From Phytomonas francai (taxonomy: Eukaryota; Euglenozoa; Kinetoplastea; Trypanosomatida; Trypanosomatidae), in NCBI GenBank assembly GCA_001766655.1, contig MJCC01000003.1, forward strand, positions 714,212 to 778,211: a stretch of 64,000 bases of DNA, read 5' to 3'. This document shows positions 36,431 to 46,400 of this stretch, in pieces. Numbering within the stretch: position 1 is the first letter of the stretch; each line of letters begins with the position of its first letter. Below the pieces are notes generated by a model. It did no database searches, was not told the DNA's origin, and worked only from the letters and a program-made list of their open reading frames with translations. Made by a program: the position numbers and the translations under genes.

Positions 36431-37573
36431 TTCTAACTTTTTCCCCTTTTTTTTCCCAACTGTCTTCTTTGCTTACCTGTCATTTAAATTTTGCATACAA
36501 AGTGCTCTTATGCATATACAAAATTCAAGAAGAAAATTTTTTATTCGGATTTTCATCTGACTGTCATTGTTGAGAAACTTCTCTCTTTAGCCTTTTCAGA
36601 TGTGGGATCACGTTCACAGATTCTTTAGCTTTTTTTGAGACTTTTTTGTGTATTTTAAGTAAATTTCTTTTTCTAAGGATAAAAATTCTGCCTCACATTA
36701 ACGGTAAGGTTACATACCATGCCTTGGTGAAGTTCGTCCTTACGACGCATCGACCGACATTCTTTTATTAGAGCTTCTGAAGCCTATCAGCGGAAGCAAA
36801 ACAAATGGTTCATTCTGGAGTGGTGTAATAACCTGCATGGCTTCATTGAACGGGTGTCAAAGGACATTCAAGTGCTGCTGTTTTTGTCACCACTTTTCGG
36901 CATGCCTTTTATCTTTTGAAGCAATAGCGAACGTATTCCCTTTGGAAGGAAGAGCCTTGTAGTCTATTAAAGGAAGAGGCGTCTAATAAAACAGATTCCT
37001 CACGTATCACACTCTTTGCCACTGTTGCATGGACTGTCTAAAGCGACAGCATGCTGGTTATCCCTGAGGACATAGTCGATCATATATATGTACCTTCGAA
37101 CAAGGTGCTGCTATCGAGGGATGACAGTCCCGAATCAGTTCTTTTGCGCAGCAAAAAAGGAAAAGATGGGAAGGAAAGTGATTTTACCGTGGAAGATCAC
37201 ATTTGGGGGAGAACATTACATGTCTAGCGAGATCTACTAACTTGTTGTGTAGTGGGGTACACGGTACATGCATACGACTTTGATTTTCCCTTTACTTACA
37301 TTCCTAGTAAGCAGAGCTAAATGATGCAAGAGTCGAAACATTAATAATGTTCAAAAATAATACTTATTAAGATTTGGTTAAGGAATACCCCTTCTTCCTT
37401 GTCTCATTTTTCCTTGATGATATTGATCCCAACTTGAAAACTGGGACTTGAAGCTTTAGGAGAGCAATACTGCTTTTGATAAATCGAATTTATTAGCGGA
37501 GGACTTGTATATTGTTCTGCATACGTAATCTTTTAAAGAGAGCATATTACCAAATATATCAATTTGAAGGGGT
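36431..37573. other. 1.1 kb spacer before NEK gene
   Basis: Less AT-rich than other spacers. Holds a 58-codon ATG ORF (37051-37227) and several overlapping open frames without ATG at about 36650-36960, possibly a gene remnant. Otherwise probably the long 5' UTR of the kinase gene. Confidence 0.4.
37051..37227 (+). CDS. Possible small ORF, 58 codons
   Basis: ATG at 37051, TAG at 37225-37227. The product (MLVIPEDIVDHIYVPSN ... FTVEDHIWGRTLHV) is balanced in composition and looks protein-like, with charged and hydrophobic residues alternating. No family is recognised and no neighbour supports it. It could be an upstream ORF of the kinase mRNA, a small gene, or part of a decayed gene. Confidence 0.3.
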   Translation: MLVIPEDIVDHIYVPSNKVLLSRDDSPESVLLRSKKGKDGKESDFTVEDHIWGRTLHV

Positions 37574-40500
37574 ATGAACGGGGTAGACGAGCTTAATTTT
37601 CTCCTTGGCATAGGACCCCCACGTCCAAATCTTCCTTTAACCATTAGAAAATCCTCCTACACGTCTGTTCGAGACCTCGGCAAGGGCACGTACGGACAGG
37701 CTATTTTAGTATTCAACAAGATTCGTAACCAGTACTACGTCGTCAAGCACATTAACATGTCGAATATGAATTCGAAGCAACGTAAAGATGCCCACAAAGA
37801 GATATCAATCCTGCAACAGTTAGACCACCCGAACATTGTGCGCTACGTTGAGTACTTTGAAGAATTTCCTCATCTTTACATCGTAATGGAGTACGCTGAC
37901 GGTGGTGATCTCGGAACGCATTTGAAACGGATTAAGAGCAACACCAAGTACCATTTAGATTCTCAGCCTGATGAGGACCCAAACACTCAGCATCAGTGTA
38001 ACGGGCTGTTAACCGAACCACAAGCCATCAGCCTCTTTGTTCAGGTTACAATAGCCCTGAAACATATGCACGACCGCCGCTTGTTGCACCGTGATATCAA
38101 GTCGCAAAACATATTTCTAACCCAGAACCACGTTGTGAAGCTTGGAGACTTTGGTATTTCGACTGTGCTCAAGGATACCGTGGCGATGGCGAGTACCATG
38201 TGTGGCACACCCTGTTACTTTTCACCTGAACTTTGCCTTGGAAAGCCGTACAACAATAAAAGTGACGTGTGGGCTCTTGGTGTACTTTTGTACGAGATGT
38301 GTGCAAACCGCCTACCTTTCGAATCCTCGACTATGAAGTCCCTTATGAATGAAATTCTGAACAACGAACCCCAACGGATTCCCCAGTGCTTCTCAGATGA
38401 GTTGTGGGAGTTGATTCGGTGGATGCTGAATAAAGATCTGAAAAAGCGCCCAGATACACAGCAAGTACTTATGTCATCGATTGTGATGCGGCACATGCCA
38501 AATATCATTCAAAAGCTGAAGTCTGTGGAGAATGCCGAGAATTACTATGAACCTGTGCCTGGAGCGGAGATAGCGAAGCAACCATCAAAAGAGGATAAGA
38601 TTAGCAATAATGATGCACTCCCTCCCATTGATGGGAAAACTCCGATTAATCTTGGGGATGATAAGGTTAGTAGAATAACTCCTTTGCCTAAAAAGGTTGA
38701 CGATTCACCTCTTAGCAATCGAGATCAACAGAATTTAAATAGGCGACAATCAACAGGAATGAAGGAGGAGACAAAGATCATGGATAGACCCGATGGGGTC
38801 CCCAATACTAAGAAGGAGCAAGGTGTACACGGTGGTCAAGCACCGCACAATGTATACAACGCTGGATTCTTTCCTCAACAACAGCAAAACAATATTAAGA
38901 ATAAAGCTGAGGGGGTTAGGGGCAAGCCTTACCAGCCCATTTCTCAAGAGTTGCCCGCACAGACACCAGTGTCTCCAATGCAAGGCAGGGAATTTGTGGG
39001 AAAAGAGCCTAATGTGATTGGGGATCTCAGTGACCTCACGCCCGGGCAGCGTGCTGCACAAGAGGTTCAGATCATGGAACGACAAAAGCAGCAGAATTTA
39101 GAAAAGATGATGATGCGACAACATGGTGCTCAAAAGGCAGATAAGCCAACCGAATTTCCGCGTGAAATGCATCCAACTTCACTGCAGACAGGTTCGAACG
39201 ACCGTCTTTCTATTAACGCTCTTATTGAGGCTTACGACTTGGAGAAGAAAAAGATGTCCAACCTTCGGCAGAAGGAGCGCTTACTGAATCAGAAGCAGTC
39301 CCCGGTAGCCCCGTTGAATCACCACCTCGTCGATAATGCGCACCAGCAGATGGTGCACGGCTACAGGGCTCCTGAGAATGCCCTCGGTGCGAAGGGCCCG
39401 GCGAGGCAGGTTTCGACCGCGGCACGACTGCCTCCTATGGGGGGGGGACCCAGCAATCCAATTTTACCCGCAAAAGATCCTAACGCCCGTCCACTACCTC
39501 AAACCGGATGCGGAAGGGCAAGCAGTCACTCCAAGGACCCTACTACTGCTGAACCGGCTTTACGTTTCCTGACACCTCAATATACTCCTTCCAAGATGGT
39601 TCCTTTGTATAGAGCACCAATACTCCCTCCTTTGCCATCGCTTGGTGAGGGTGGTACAGAGGAGGTGAAAGGTGATCGAAATATAGAGACAACGCAGGTA
39701 AGACCCCCCTTGTCTCAGGAGAAAGAAAACTGCCCCAGAAGTGAGCTAAATGACGTGGTTCTTGAGATGACATTGTTGCTATCTCGCTTTACAATGAGTA
39801 TGCGGGGTGTAGAAGACAAGAATGGGGGAAATGACCCAGAAATGGCCGCTGCTTTGGACTCGAAGCGGGAGGCGGAGGCTAAATTAGCCATAGGAAATAT
39901 TGACGATACCGCCATGGCAACCTCAAAATCTGGTAAAGACTCTTGTATGAGCGGTAGAGACTTTCCCTCCCTACAAACAACTCACACCTTTGTAAAGACA
40001 TGGAATAAGGAACAGCTTGAAGTGCAAACAGTTAGCGAAGAGTTTACAGACACACTGGGCACGCGACTAGATGTTGGAAGGCTCCAAGCACAGCCAGAGC
40101 AAGGAGACCTTTCTACAGAAATATTAGAGAAGAATTTTCAACAAACTGAAGAACGAAACTCTGCCCAGACTTCGTCTGACCCTGAAGGCAAGGCAGTTCT
40201 CTCTGAGGGATCTACGCAGATTTCGGGCAGCTACTCATTTGGCGCTAAATCTGAGGTGGTGGCCAGTGCTGTCGATCGTGCTCAAAATGATTCACGCCAA
40301 TGTGAGTCCAATGCAGATTCAAAACAAACCAACTTCTGCATTAATAGGAGCGATCTGGGCGCTAATGTGCAGTCAAAGTCTTTCACTTCCGAACCTGTGG
40401 CGGACCGAACTCGGAATTTAAGCAACGGGAGACGATTAACCTCCTCCTCGTTGAGGAGGAATTCGAATGTAGACTACCCGGTGGTGAAAGGTCCTTCCAA

Positions 40501-41260
40501 AGGTCTTTCGAGAGGCGACCTCAATGCTTTGTGGAGGGACTCTGCGCTGAAGTACTTTGATGGAAGTTGCATCTGTGGTGGCACACGGGTGCGGGGCTTT
40601 TTCTCGAGCATTTATGGCTCGTTTGTGTGTTCGTGTGATGCTTGCTGCCGTGTGAGCGGCTCGGGCTATGGCGTCGAATGGCTCCATTTGCCCAAAGTAG
40701 GCGATATCGAAGATGTGCTAAACTTAATGTACCCGGACACTGAAGACGCAATGAGTGCTGAAAATGGAGACGAGGTGAATATTCCTGTGAACTGTTTCGC
40801 CGGTGCAGTTCCGGGTGATGACAACGGAGAAAAGAGGCTCATAAAACTCAGTCCCGAAATTCTACTCACCCCATCCGAGTACCATTTTACGATTCTCGTA
40901 GACGTTGCTGATGATGATTACTATGAAGGAATCAGAAGACCCGAAGTTGATGCCACTAATTATCCTGTTTCTAAACTTGATGAACCAATGTCTGGCGAGG
41001 ACAAGGGCTCGGACCGCGGCAGATGCGACATGGCTGATCCTTCAACCGACACTTTGCAGTGTCTACAGCGACCACAGGCCTGTCGGAAGGAGGAGGAGTA
41101 TTTCAGGGTTCACTTTTGTCCGACATGTGGGTGCGTGTTAGGGATGGAGCACGACGGAATCGAAGGTCTGTTGCTATCCAAGCTGTTGCTGGTGCCAGCC
41201 AGCGCGAGTGTTCTTCATCAATTTGAGCAAATACTGGACGAGCTGGAGGGTAAATCGTAG
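37574..41260 (+). CDS. NEK-type protein kinase with C-terminal GFA/CENP-V-like zinc fold
   Basis: 1228 residues from the ATG at 37574. The kinase domain is at about 28-310: GKGTYG (36-41), the VVK lysine K58, HRDIKSQN (172-179), DFG (192-194), GTPCYFSPE in the activation segment; subfamily NEK by overall pattern. Residues 330-980 are disordered and Gln/Pro/Ser-rich with a short coiled coil (YDLEKKKMSNLRQKERLL). The C-terminus, about 995-1228, carries a Mss4/GFA-type zinc fold: C999-x-C1001; C1019-x-C1021-x2-C1024; C1182-x2-C1185, the same spacing pattern as in GFA and CENP-V proteins, which have a structural four-Cys site (CxC plus CxxC) and a second three-Cys site (CxCxxC). NEKs in trypanosomatids act in flagellum and basal-body biology; the added fold may bind a partner or thiol adduct. 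Its activity is unknown. Confidence 0.88.
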   Translation: MNGVDELNFLLGIGPPRPNLPLTIRKSSYTSVRDLGKGTYGQAILVFNKIRNQYYVVKHINMSNMNSKQRKDAHKEISILQQLDHPNIVRYVEYFEEFPHLYIVMEYADGGDLGTHLKRIKSNTKYHLDSQPDEDPNTQHQCNGLLTEPQAISLFVQVTIALKHMHDRRLLHRDIKSQNIFLTQNHVVKLGDFGISTVLKDTVAMASTMCGTPCYFSPELCLGKPYNNKSDVWALGVLLYEMCANRLPFESSTMKSLMNEILNNEPQRIPQCFSDELWELIRWMLNKDLKKRPDTQQVLMSSIVMRHMPNIIQKLKSVENAENYYEPVPGAEIAKQPSKEDKISNNDALPPIDGKTPINLGDDKVSRITPLPKKVDDSPLSNRDQQNLNRRQSTGMKEETKIMDRPDGVPNTKKEQGVHGGQAPHNVYNAGFFPQQQQNNIKNKAEGVRGKPYQPISQELPAQTPVSPMQGREFVGKEPNVIGDLSDLTPGQRAAQEVQIMERQKQQNLEKMMMRQHGAQKADKPTEFPREMHPTSLQTGSNDRLSINALIEAYDLEKKKMSNLRQKERLLNQKQSPVAPLNHHLVDNAHQQMVHGYRAPENALGAKGPARQVSTAARLPPMGGGPSNPILPAKDPNARPLPQTGCGRASSHSKDPTTAEPALRFLTPQYTPSKMVPLYRAPILPPLPSLGEGGTEEVKGDRNIETTQVRPPLSQEKENCPRSELNDVVLEMTLLLSRFTMSMRGVEDKNGGNDPEMAAALDSKREAEAKLAIGNIDDTAMATSKSGKDSCMSGRDFPSLQTTHTFVKTWNKEQLEVQTVSEEFTDTLGTRLDVGRLQAQPEQGDLSTEILEKNFQQTEERNSAQTSSDPEGKAVLSEGSTQISGSYSFGAKSEVVASAVDRAQNDSRQCESNADSKQTNFCINRSDLGANVQSKSFTSEPVADRTRNLSNGRRLTSSSLRRNSNVDYPVVKGPSKGLSRGDLNALWRDSALKYFDGSCICGGTRVRGFFSSIYGSFVCSCDACCRVSGSGYGVEWLHLPKVGDIEDVLNLMYPDTEDAMSAENGDEVNIPVNCFAGAVPGDDNGEKRLIKLSPEILLTPSEYHFTILVDVADDDYYEGIRRPEVDATNYPVSKLDEPMSGEDKGSDRGRCDMADPSTDTLQCLQRPQACRKEEEYFRVHFCPTCGCVLGMEHDGIEGLLLSKLLLVPASASVLHQFEQILDELEGKS

Positions 41261-42481
41261 TGTCATATCGTCTTTTAGGTGCCTGTATCCATGAGAGAGT
41301 TATTAGATGACATGCACAAGAATACACAAATAGAATAATATGAGGTACTGTCTCGAGCACAACTATTTTGTTTGTGTATTCTTGTCTATTAAAAATCTTC
41401 AATTAGACTGGTGCGTTGCAGAATCATGGATATTCAAGGAGGGGGAGCAGCTTGCTTTATGGACTCTTTCCCCCATCTCACTGCAATCGCTCTATACCCC
41501 ACTAATCTGTATATATTATTGATTGGATTTTGGCTCGTTTTATTGAGATTTTAAAGTAAACAAAAGCGATCGAAGGAAATGTTTTAATCAATATACCCTA
41601 AAATGTGAAATTCATGCTTGCTATGTTTTTTCTTGCCTACGCTTCGAATTTCTTTTTTCCCGTGTGAACCTTTGCTCGATAAAATAATTGTGTTCCTTGC
41701 TTTGTCAATAAATACTTAGACATTTTTATTTATTTTACGCTACTCTGTTATTTTTATTTTCACATCTCACCCTTTATTTTTGCATTTTTTATATTCGTCA
41801 TGATGTTTAGCCACACGCATAGAAATGTGGTAATAAAGCTCTTCAGACACCTGTAGTAGCGATAGTTTTCCATTTCATTACACTTTCTTGAATCATAGTC
41901 TTGACCTCAGGTATATAGGCAATTGGGATAAAAATGAAATTGTTTTGGATCTCTTTTAATGCCAGCGCATGCGCGGGATGGCAAATGTACGAGTTTCTCT
42001 TCCCTTTTCTTAACACCTGGCATATGCGGCTATTCATAATGCTATTGTTTGGGGTGATTTAGCAGTGTTGTAGTCATGCTTTCGATTTGCCGCGGGGTCA
42101 CAGTGCTGGTGCAGTGTAAAACTGTTTGTCGCGAAGGCAATGGTGCTGGCACATTTTTCTCTGTTCAATGTTGCACCATATTGGTGAGTCTTACTCGCCA
42201 AAATCTAATCCCCCCCCCTCCCCCTCCACAAAAATAAGTAGCAAGAAACGCTCATATTTAATATCCTTCGAAATGCAATTCATTGTAGAGTTTTTTAATG
42301 TTTGTTCCTATTTTTTACGTTTCATCTCAACAATAAGGCGTGCCCATGTTACGAGTTAGACCTTTATGAATGGTTGCCTGAGACAGAATTCCCCTTTTTT
42401 CCCCTAGAAGGTATAGAGATAATTTTTCACTTCCGCTACTTTTTTTTCCCCTAAGCTCTTAGAGGGGATTCTTCAGATATC
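41261..42481. other. 1.2 kb spacer
   Basis: AT-rich, with a C-run at about 42211-42228. A leftward 64-codon frame (41843-42037) looks partly protein-like but has no support. No gene is called. Confidence 0.4.
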
Positions 42482-43108
42482 ATGTCGATAGCACGTGTCG
42501 TCTCCTCACGATTGCGTGTCCTCCAAAGAAATTACTTATCGCGTCGTGGGGGACGAGTAAATGTCGTACATACCTCCACGGCTGTGGAGTATGCTCCTGG
42601 CTACATTGCACCCCATAAGAAAGACTTGAATACATGTCCACGCATCATTGATGCCGAGGTGATTCATGGCGACGAGCAGAGCTTTTGGACCGCACGACGG
42701 GATTTTTACCGGAGCGGGGCCCTTCGTTCACACTATCCCATCTGGGATCGGCAGGCACAGGCCTTGATCATGTTGATGCGTCAGGTCCCGCGTGTTCCAC
42801 AAGAGGCGGCGTTTCGTCTCTTCACGTTGGGCTTAAAATTGTTGCTGATCCCAAGGCTGATTATGAATGCAGAGCTTCTTCTGCCATCGTGGGTACTCAT
42901 GAACGCCGAGGGTCTTCTCTCGGAAAACATTTCGAAGAAGGATGGCGAGAATAGTCCCACAAAGAACTTTTCTGGGCATGATAGTACGGCACAGGCAGCT
43001 GGGGTTGGAGTTTGCTCAACTCAATCTTCCGATGAGGAAGGGAAAGCCGTGGGGAATGCAAAAAAAGATGAGCCCAATCCCCCGAAAGATTCAAACAAAG
43101 TTGAATAG
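42482..43108 (+). CDS. Hypothetical protein with mitochondrial-type N-terminus
   Basis: 208 residues from the ATG at 42482. The N-terminus MSIARVVSSRLRVLQRNYLSRRGG is Arg/Ser-rich and acid-free, a good mitochondrial presequence. The middle (about 60-145) is hydrophobic-helical and rich in Leu/Arg (FRLFTLGLKLLLIPRLIMNAELLLP), possibly membrane-associated. The C-terminus is hydrophilic and probably disordered. No family is recognised; a lineage-specific subunit of a mitochondrial complex is possible. Confidence 0.7.
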   Translation: MSIARVVSSRLRVLQRNYLSRRGGRVNVVHTSTAVEYAPGYIAPHKKDLNTCPRIIDAEVIHGDEQSFWTARRDFYRSGALRSHYPIWDRQAQALIMLMRQVPRVPQEAAFRLFTLGLKLLLIPRLIMNAELLLPSWVLMNAEGLLSENISKKDGENSPTKNFSGHDSTAQAAGVGVCSTQSSDEEGKAVGNAKKDEPNPPKDSNKVE

Positions 43109-43385
43109 GTAGTATGATGGGAGGGTTTGGAACCATTACATCATATTTATGAGGAAGTGTAGTATTCTTCTGTTTATGAACATTGTGTAGAGTACGACAG
43201 GCACGCGCGCATCCCAAGATGTAGTCTGGAGACAAATCCTGTCGTGATGTGTTGCCTTTTATATATACTATTGGCATTTTTACCCTTTTGGGGCTTATAC
43301 ATATTTATAGACGGAACACTTCTTCGAGACCTTTTTTATTTTAAACCTAGAAAAGTAATCAGCGAGGTTTCGTTTGCACTCAAGC

Positions 43386-43423
<38 letters not shown>

Positions 43424-43477
43424 GATCGCATTTCTTCAGCCCCTTTCTGAAAAGATCATCAAACATAACCTTTTTCA
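43109..43477. other. Spacer with (TA)16
   Basis: Contains the TA microsatellite directly upstream of tRNase Z, and a possible acceptor TTTCTTCAG (AG at 43438-43439) 38 nt before that ATG. Confidence 0.5.
43388..43419. repeat. (TA)16 microsatellite
   Basis: Thirty-two bases of perfect TA repeat between the upstream gene and tRNase Z, ending 58 bases before the tRNase Z ATG. Confidence 0.95.
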
Positions 43478-46400
43478 ATGTCTCAATACATTCAATTGCT
43501 GGGGACAGATACACCCAATGGCTTTGGTGGATGTTGCTATTACGGGACTTTGGACCATCCTGGCTTGCAAATTGGCTCCTCATTGCCTTGCCCACCATCT
43601 CTGGGCTTTTCCGCTCCAGCTACCTACCAAAACCTTCTACAACTTCCCCTGGAAACTGCGATGGCTCGCTTGGGGGTAAGTTCTGAACTAGATTCCAAGG
43701 GCTGCAGCTCCTCGACTGTTGAAGAGGGGTTTCCTATTAACAAAAATACCTTGAGTAAAAAGTCGCCCATGAGCGTCAGCGGTAGTGAGGGGTATTTGTT
43801 TTTCAATTGTCCTGAGGGAACGCAGCGTTTTAGCTCGGAGGCAAACATTAAACTAACTAAAATTAAGGGCTTCTTTTTTACAAGATGGGGAGGCAAGCGC
43901 CAAAAGCCAGCGATAACACAGCCCACTTCGCTTCATCACGCAGAGGATAACAAGGATACTGAAGCCAATGACAACCAGTGCGGATGCAAAGCCAACGACA
44001 AGAAAGCGAACACCAGCAGTGAAGCGCATGACGGTGCATGGGATACGCTGGCAGCCGCCGCTGCGTCGGCGGGTACGGCTGTGATGGGTCTGCCAGGGTT
44101 ACTTTTCACGATCAACGATGCTGGTGTGCAGCATGTCAATATATTCGGCCCAAGTAGTGCGCAGCTCGCTCTTCAGGCGTGGCTCTCCAAGATGGATGGC
44201 GATCACACTCCTGGTACATCTGAGAAGGAAACACTTGTGCGGCACATGGCTGGTCTGGAGCAATTCCTAGTGGCTCTTCGTGTTAGTTACTTTTCATACC
44301 GCCCTATGGTTTTCCGCATGCTAACCCCTACGTTCCCACCTTTTTTGTCGGTTCTTAAGAAGGCAATAAAAAAGATCTCCTGTGGAACAGAACAGGACGT
44401 TTCCACTAGTCCAGTCGCCCAATGCCTTTCCTTGTCCCCATCGACGCAAAAGGCGGAAAAACCCACAGCGGTACCGAGGAACGAAACCTTTCTTTTGCCA
44501 CCGCCCCCTCCGGCTTTAACTCCCCTTCCAGTACATATGGAGCTAGGAGGGATAAGGATAAGTTTTGATGGAAAAGTACCATTTATTGTGGCTGTACTCC
44601 CTCTAAGTTCCCAGAGCGTTCTGATCGCATTCCGTGTATCGGGTGAGGTCGTACGAAATCACATCAACGATGCGCACATACGCAATGATGAAGAGGAGCC
44701 ACGAGAGGGGGCCTCCGCGGTGGACGCTGGTGATGTCGAAAATACATTTTCGGAATTTCTACCGGATTTGTCAGAACTGGTGCTAGGCTATGCCATTGTG
44801 AGTGCGCCACAGCCTGCGTTCGATGCAAGTCGGGCTCGCGCTCTTGGCGTGCTGCCAGGCCCTAAGTACGCACAGCTTAAACAGGGCATCGCCGTGTACG
44901 CGGATACCTGTGCGGGTGAAGGAGGTAGGAAAATTTCACGACGAACAAGGCGTGCTGGCGAGGGCACGGCTTCCCTAGGAGGGATTTCTGCAGAGAAGCA
45001 CCATCGCAGTTCTCATACCGGGTGTGATTCGGGTGCGCGTGATGGAGGCTTAATCTTCCCCAACGCGGAAGCCGCCTCTGCTCCGCCTGCGCAGCGTGAA
45101 AATCCTGAGCTGGAGCCGAAGCACCAAACTCGACTGGTCGAGCCATATGAGGTTACGTTTCCCACTATGGCCAGTCAGCACCTTTACGTATCGTTGGTGT
45201 TGGATGGCAATAGAGCCACGGATGTTCGTGCTGCCCTAGAGCGGCTGCTGGGAGCTTGTGATAGGAAAAAGAAGGAGACATTGGAAGGGTTAAGTAGTGC
45301 ACCTGGGCAAACGCAGGGCCTTTCTTCCTGCGACGATCTGGAGGAACGCACGGTTAGCGAGGGGGACTGCGGTGAGCTGATTCGAGTCTTAACGCAGTCG
45401 TTTCCAAACTTAGCATACACCTCTTTGTCTGATTCTTCGGATCCCAATACTTGTGGAAGTGAGCAGAAGCGCAAGTTGCGAACGGTAGTCATCCGTCACG
45501 TTGTACACGTTCAGCCGCTTTCCTACTTCAAGCTATTCGATGCCGGATATGGTAATTGTGAGGTTCATAAGAGAGGCTTCAAGACCCCTCCGGAGGCTCA
45601 TTTTCATCCGTTACCTCTCCACGAGAGCGTCTACCAGAGGTATCTCAGTACCATTTTTGGAACGGTTCACCATTCGGTGAAGCATTCGTGCTCCCCTATG
45701 TTCTCCTTCACGATGGCAGACCTCCTTGAGACGGATATTTCGGCCCCTGTAGACCCCCCCTCCGGTCTCTCGCGCAACGCCTTTGAGTCCACCAATGCTC
45801 AACCGGAGAAGGAATGCACCGGTGGCAACGCACGCCGTCCCTCGCGCCCGGACCTTTTCACCAAACATCTCTTCACCGCCTTTGTCCAGAAACACTTCAC
45901 GGCCTTCCCGACCGCGCTGGTGCATCGGTATCACCTCCACGCGATTGCGCCAGGAGGCTTTCCCGTCCCCGCCCACGCGAGGGGGGGGGCCGGGGAGGTT
46001 GGGAAGGTTGGGGAAGCCGCGTCCGGGCCCTTCTGGCCGTACTCGTTGAAGCTCCACTGCGTGCCGCCGCACCACGCGTGCCCCGCCCTGGCCTCGCCCT
46101 TGGCGATCCACACCGACGGCGGGGGGAGGGGGGGGACGCAGTGCATTCGCTACCCCGACCCCCCCACCGCGCAGGCCCTCCTCTCCGCGGGCTTCCGCGC
46201 GATCCTTCGCGCTTTGCCGGAGGAGAGGGCGGCGGAAAAGGGGGAGGGCGGCGGGGCGCTGGGCTTCCTCGGGACTGGCTCCGCGGTGCCGAGCAAGTAC
46301 CGCAACGTCAGCGGGGCCTACCTCGAGCTGCACCTGCCGGCGTGCTGTTTCGGCCCGGCGCGGTCTTTGGCCCCGGGCCATCCGGCGGGGCCCGACCTCG

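Noticed and set aside
41843..42037. 64-codon leftward frame
   Set aside because: Opposes the cluster, no family; kept only as a remark beside the 28345 frame.
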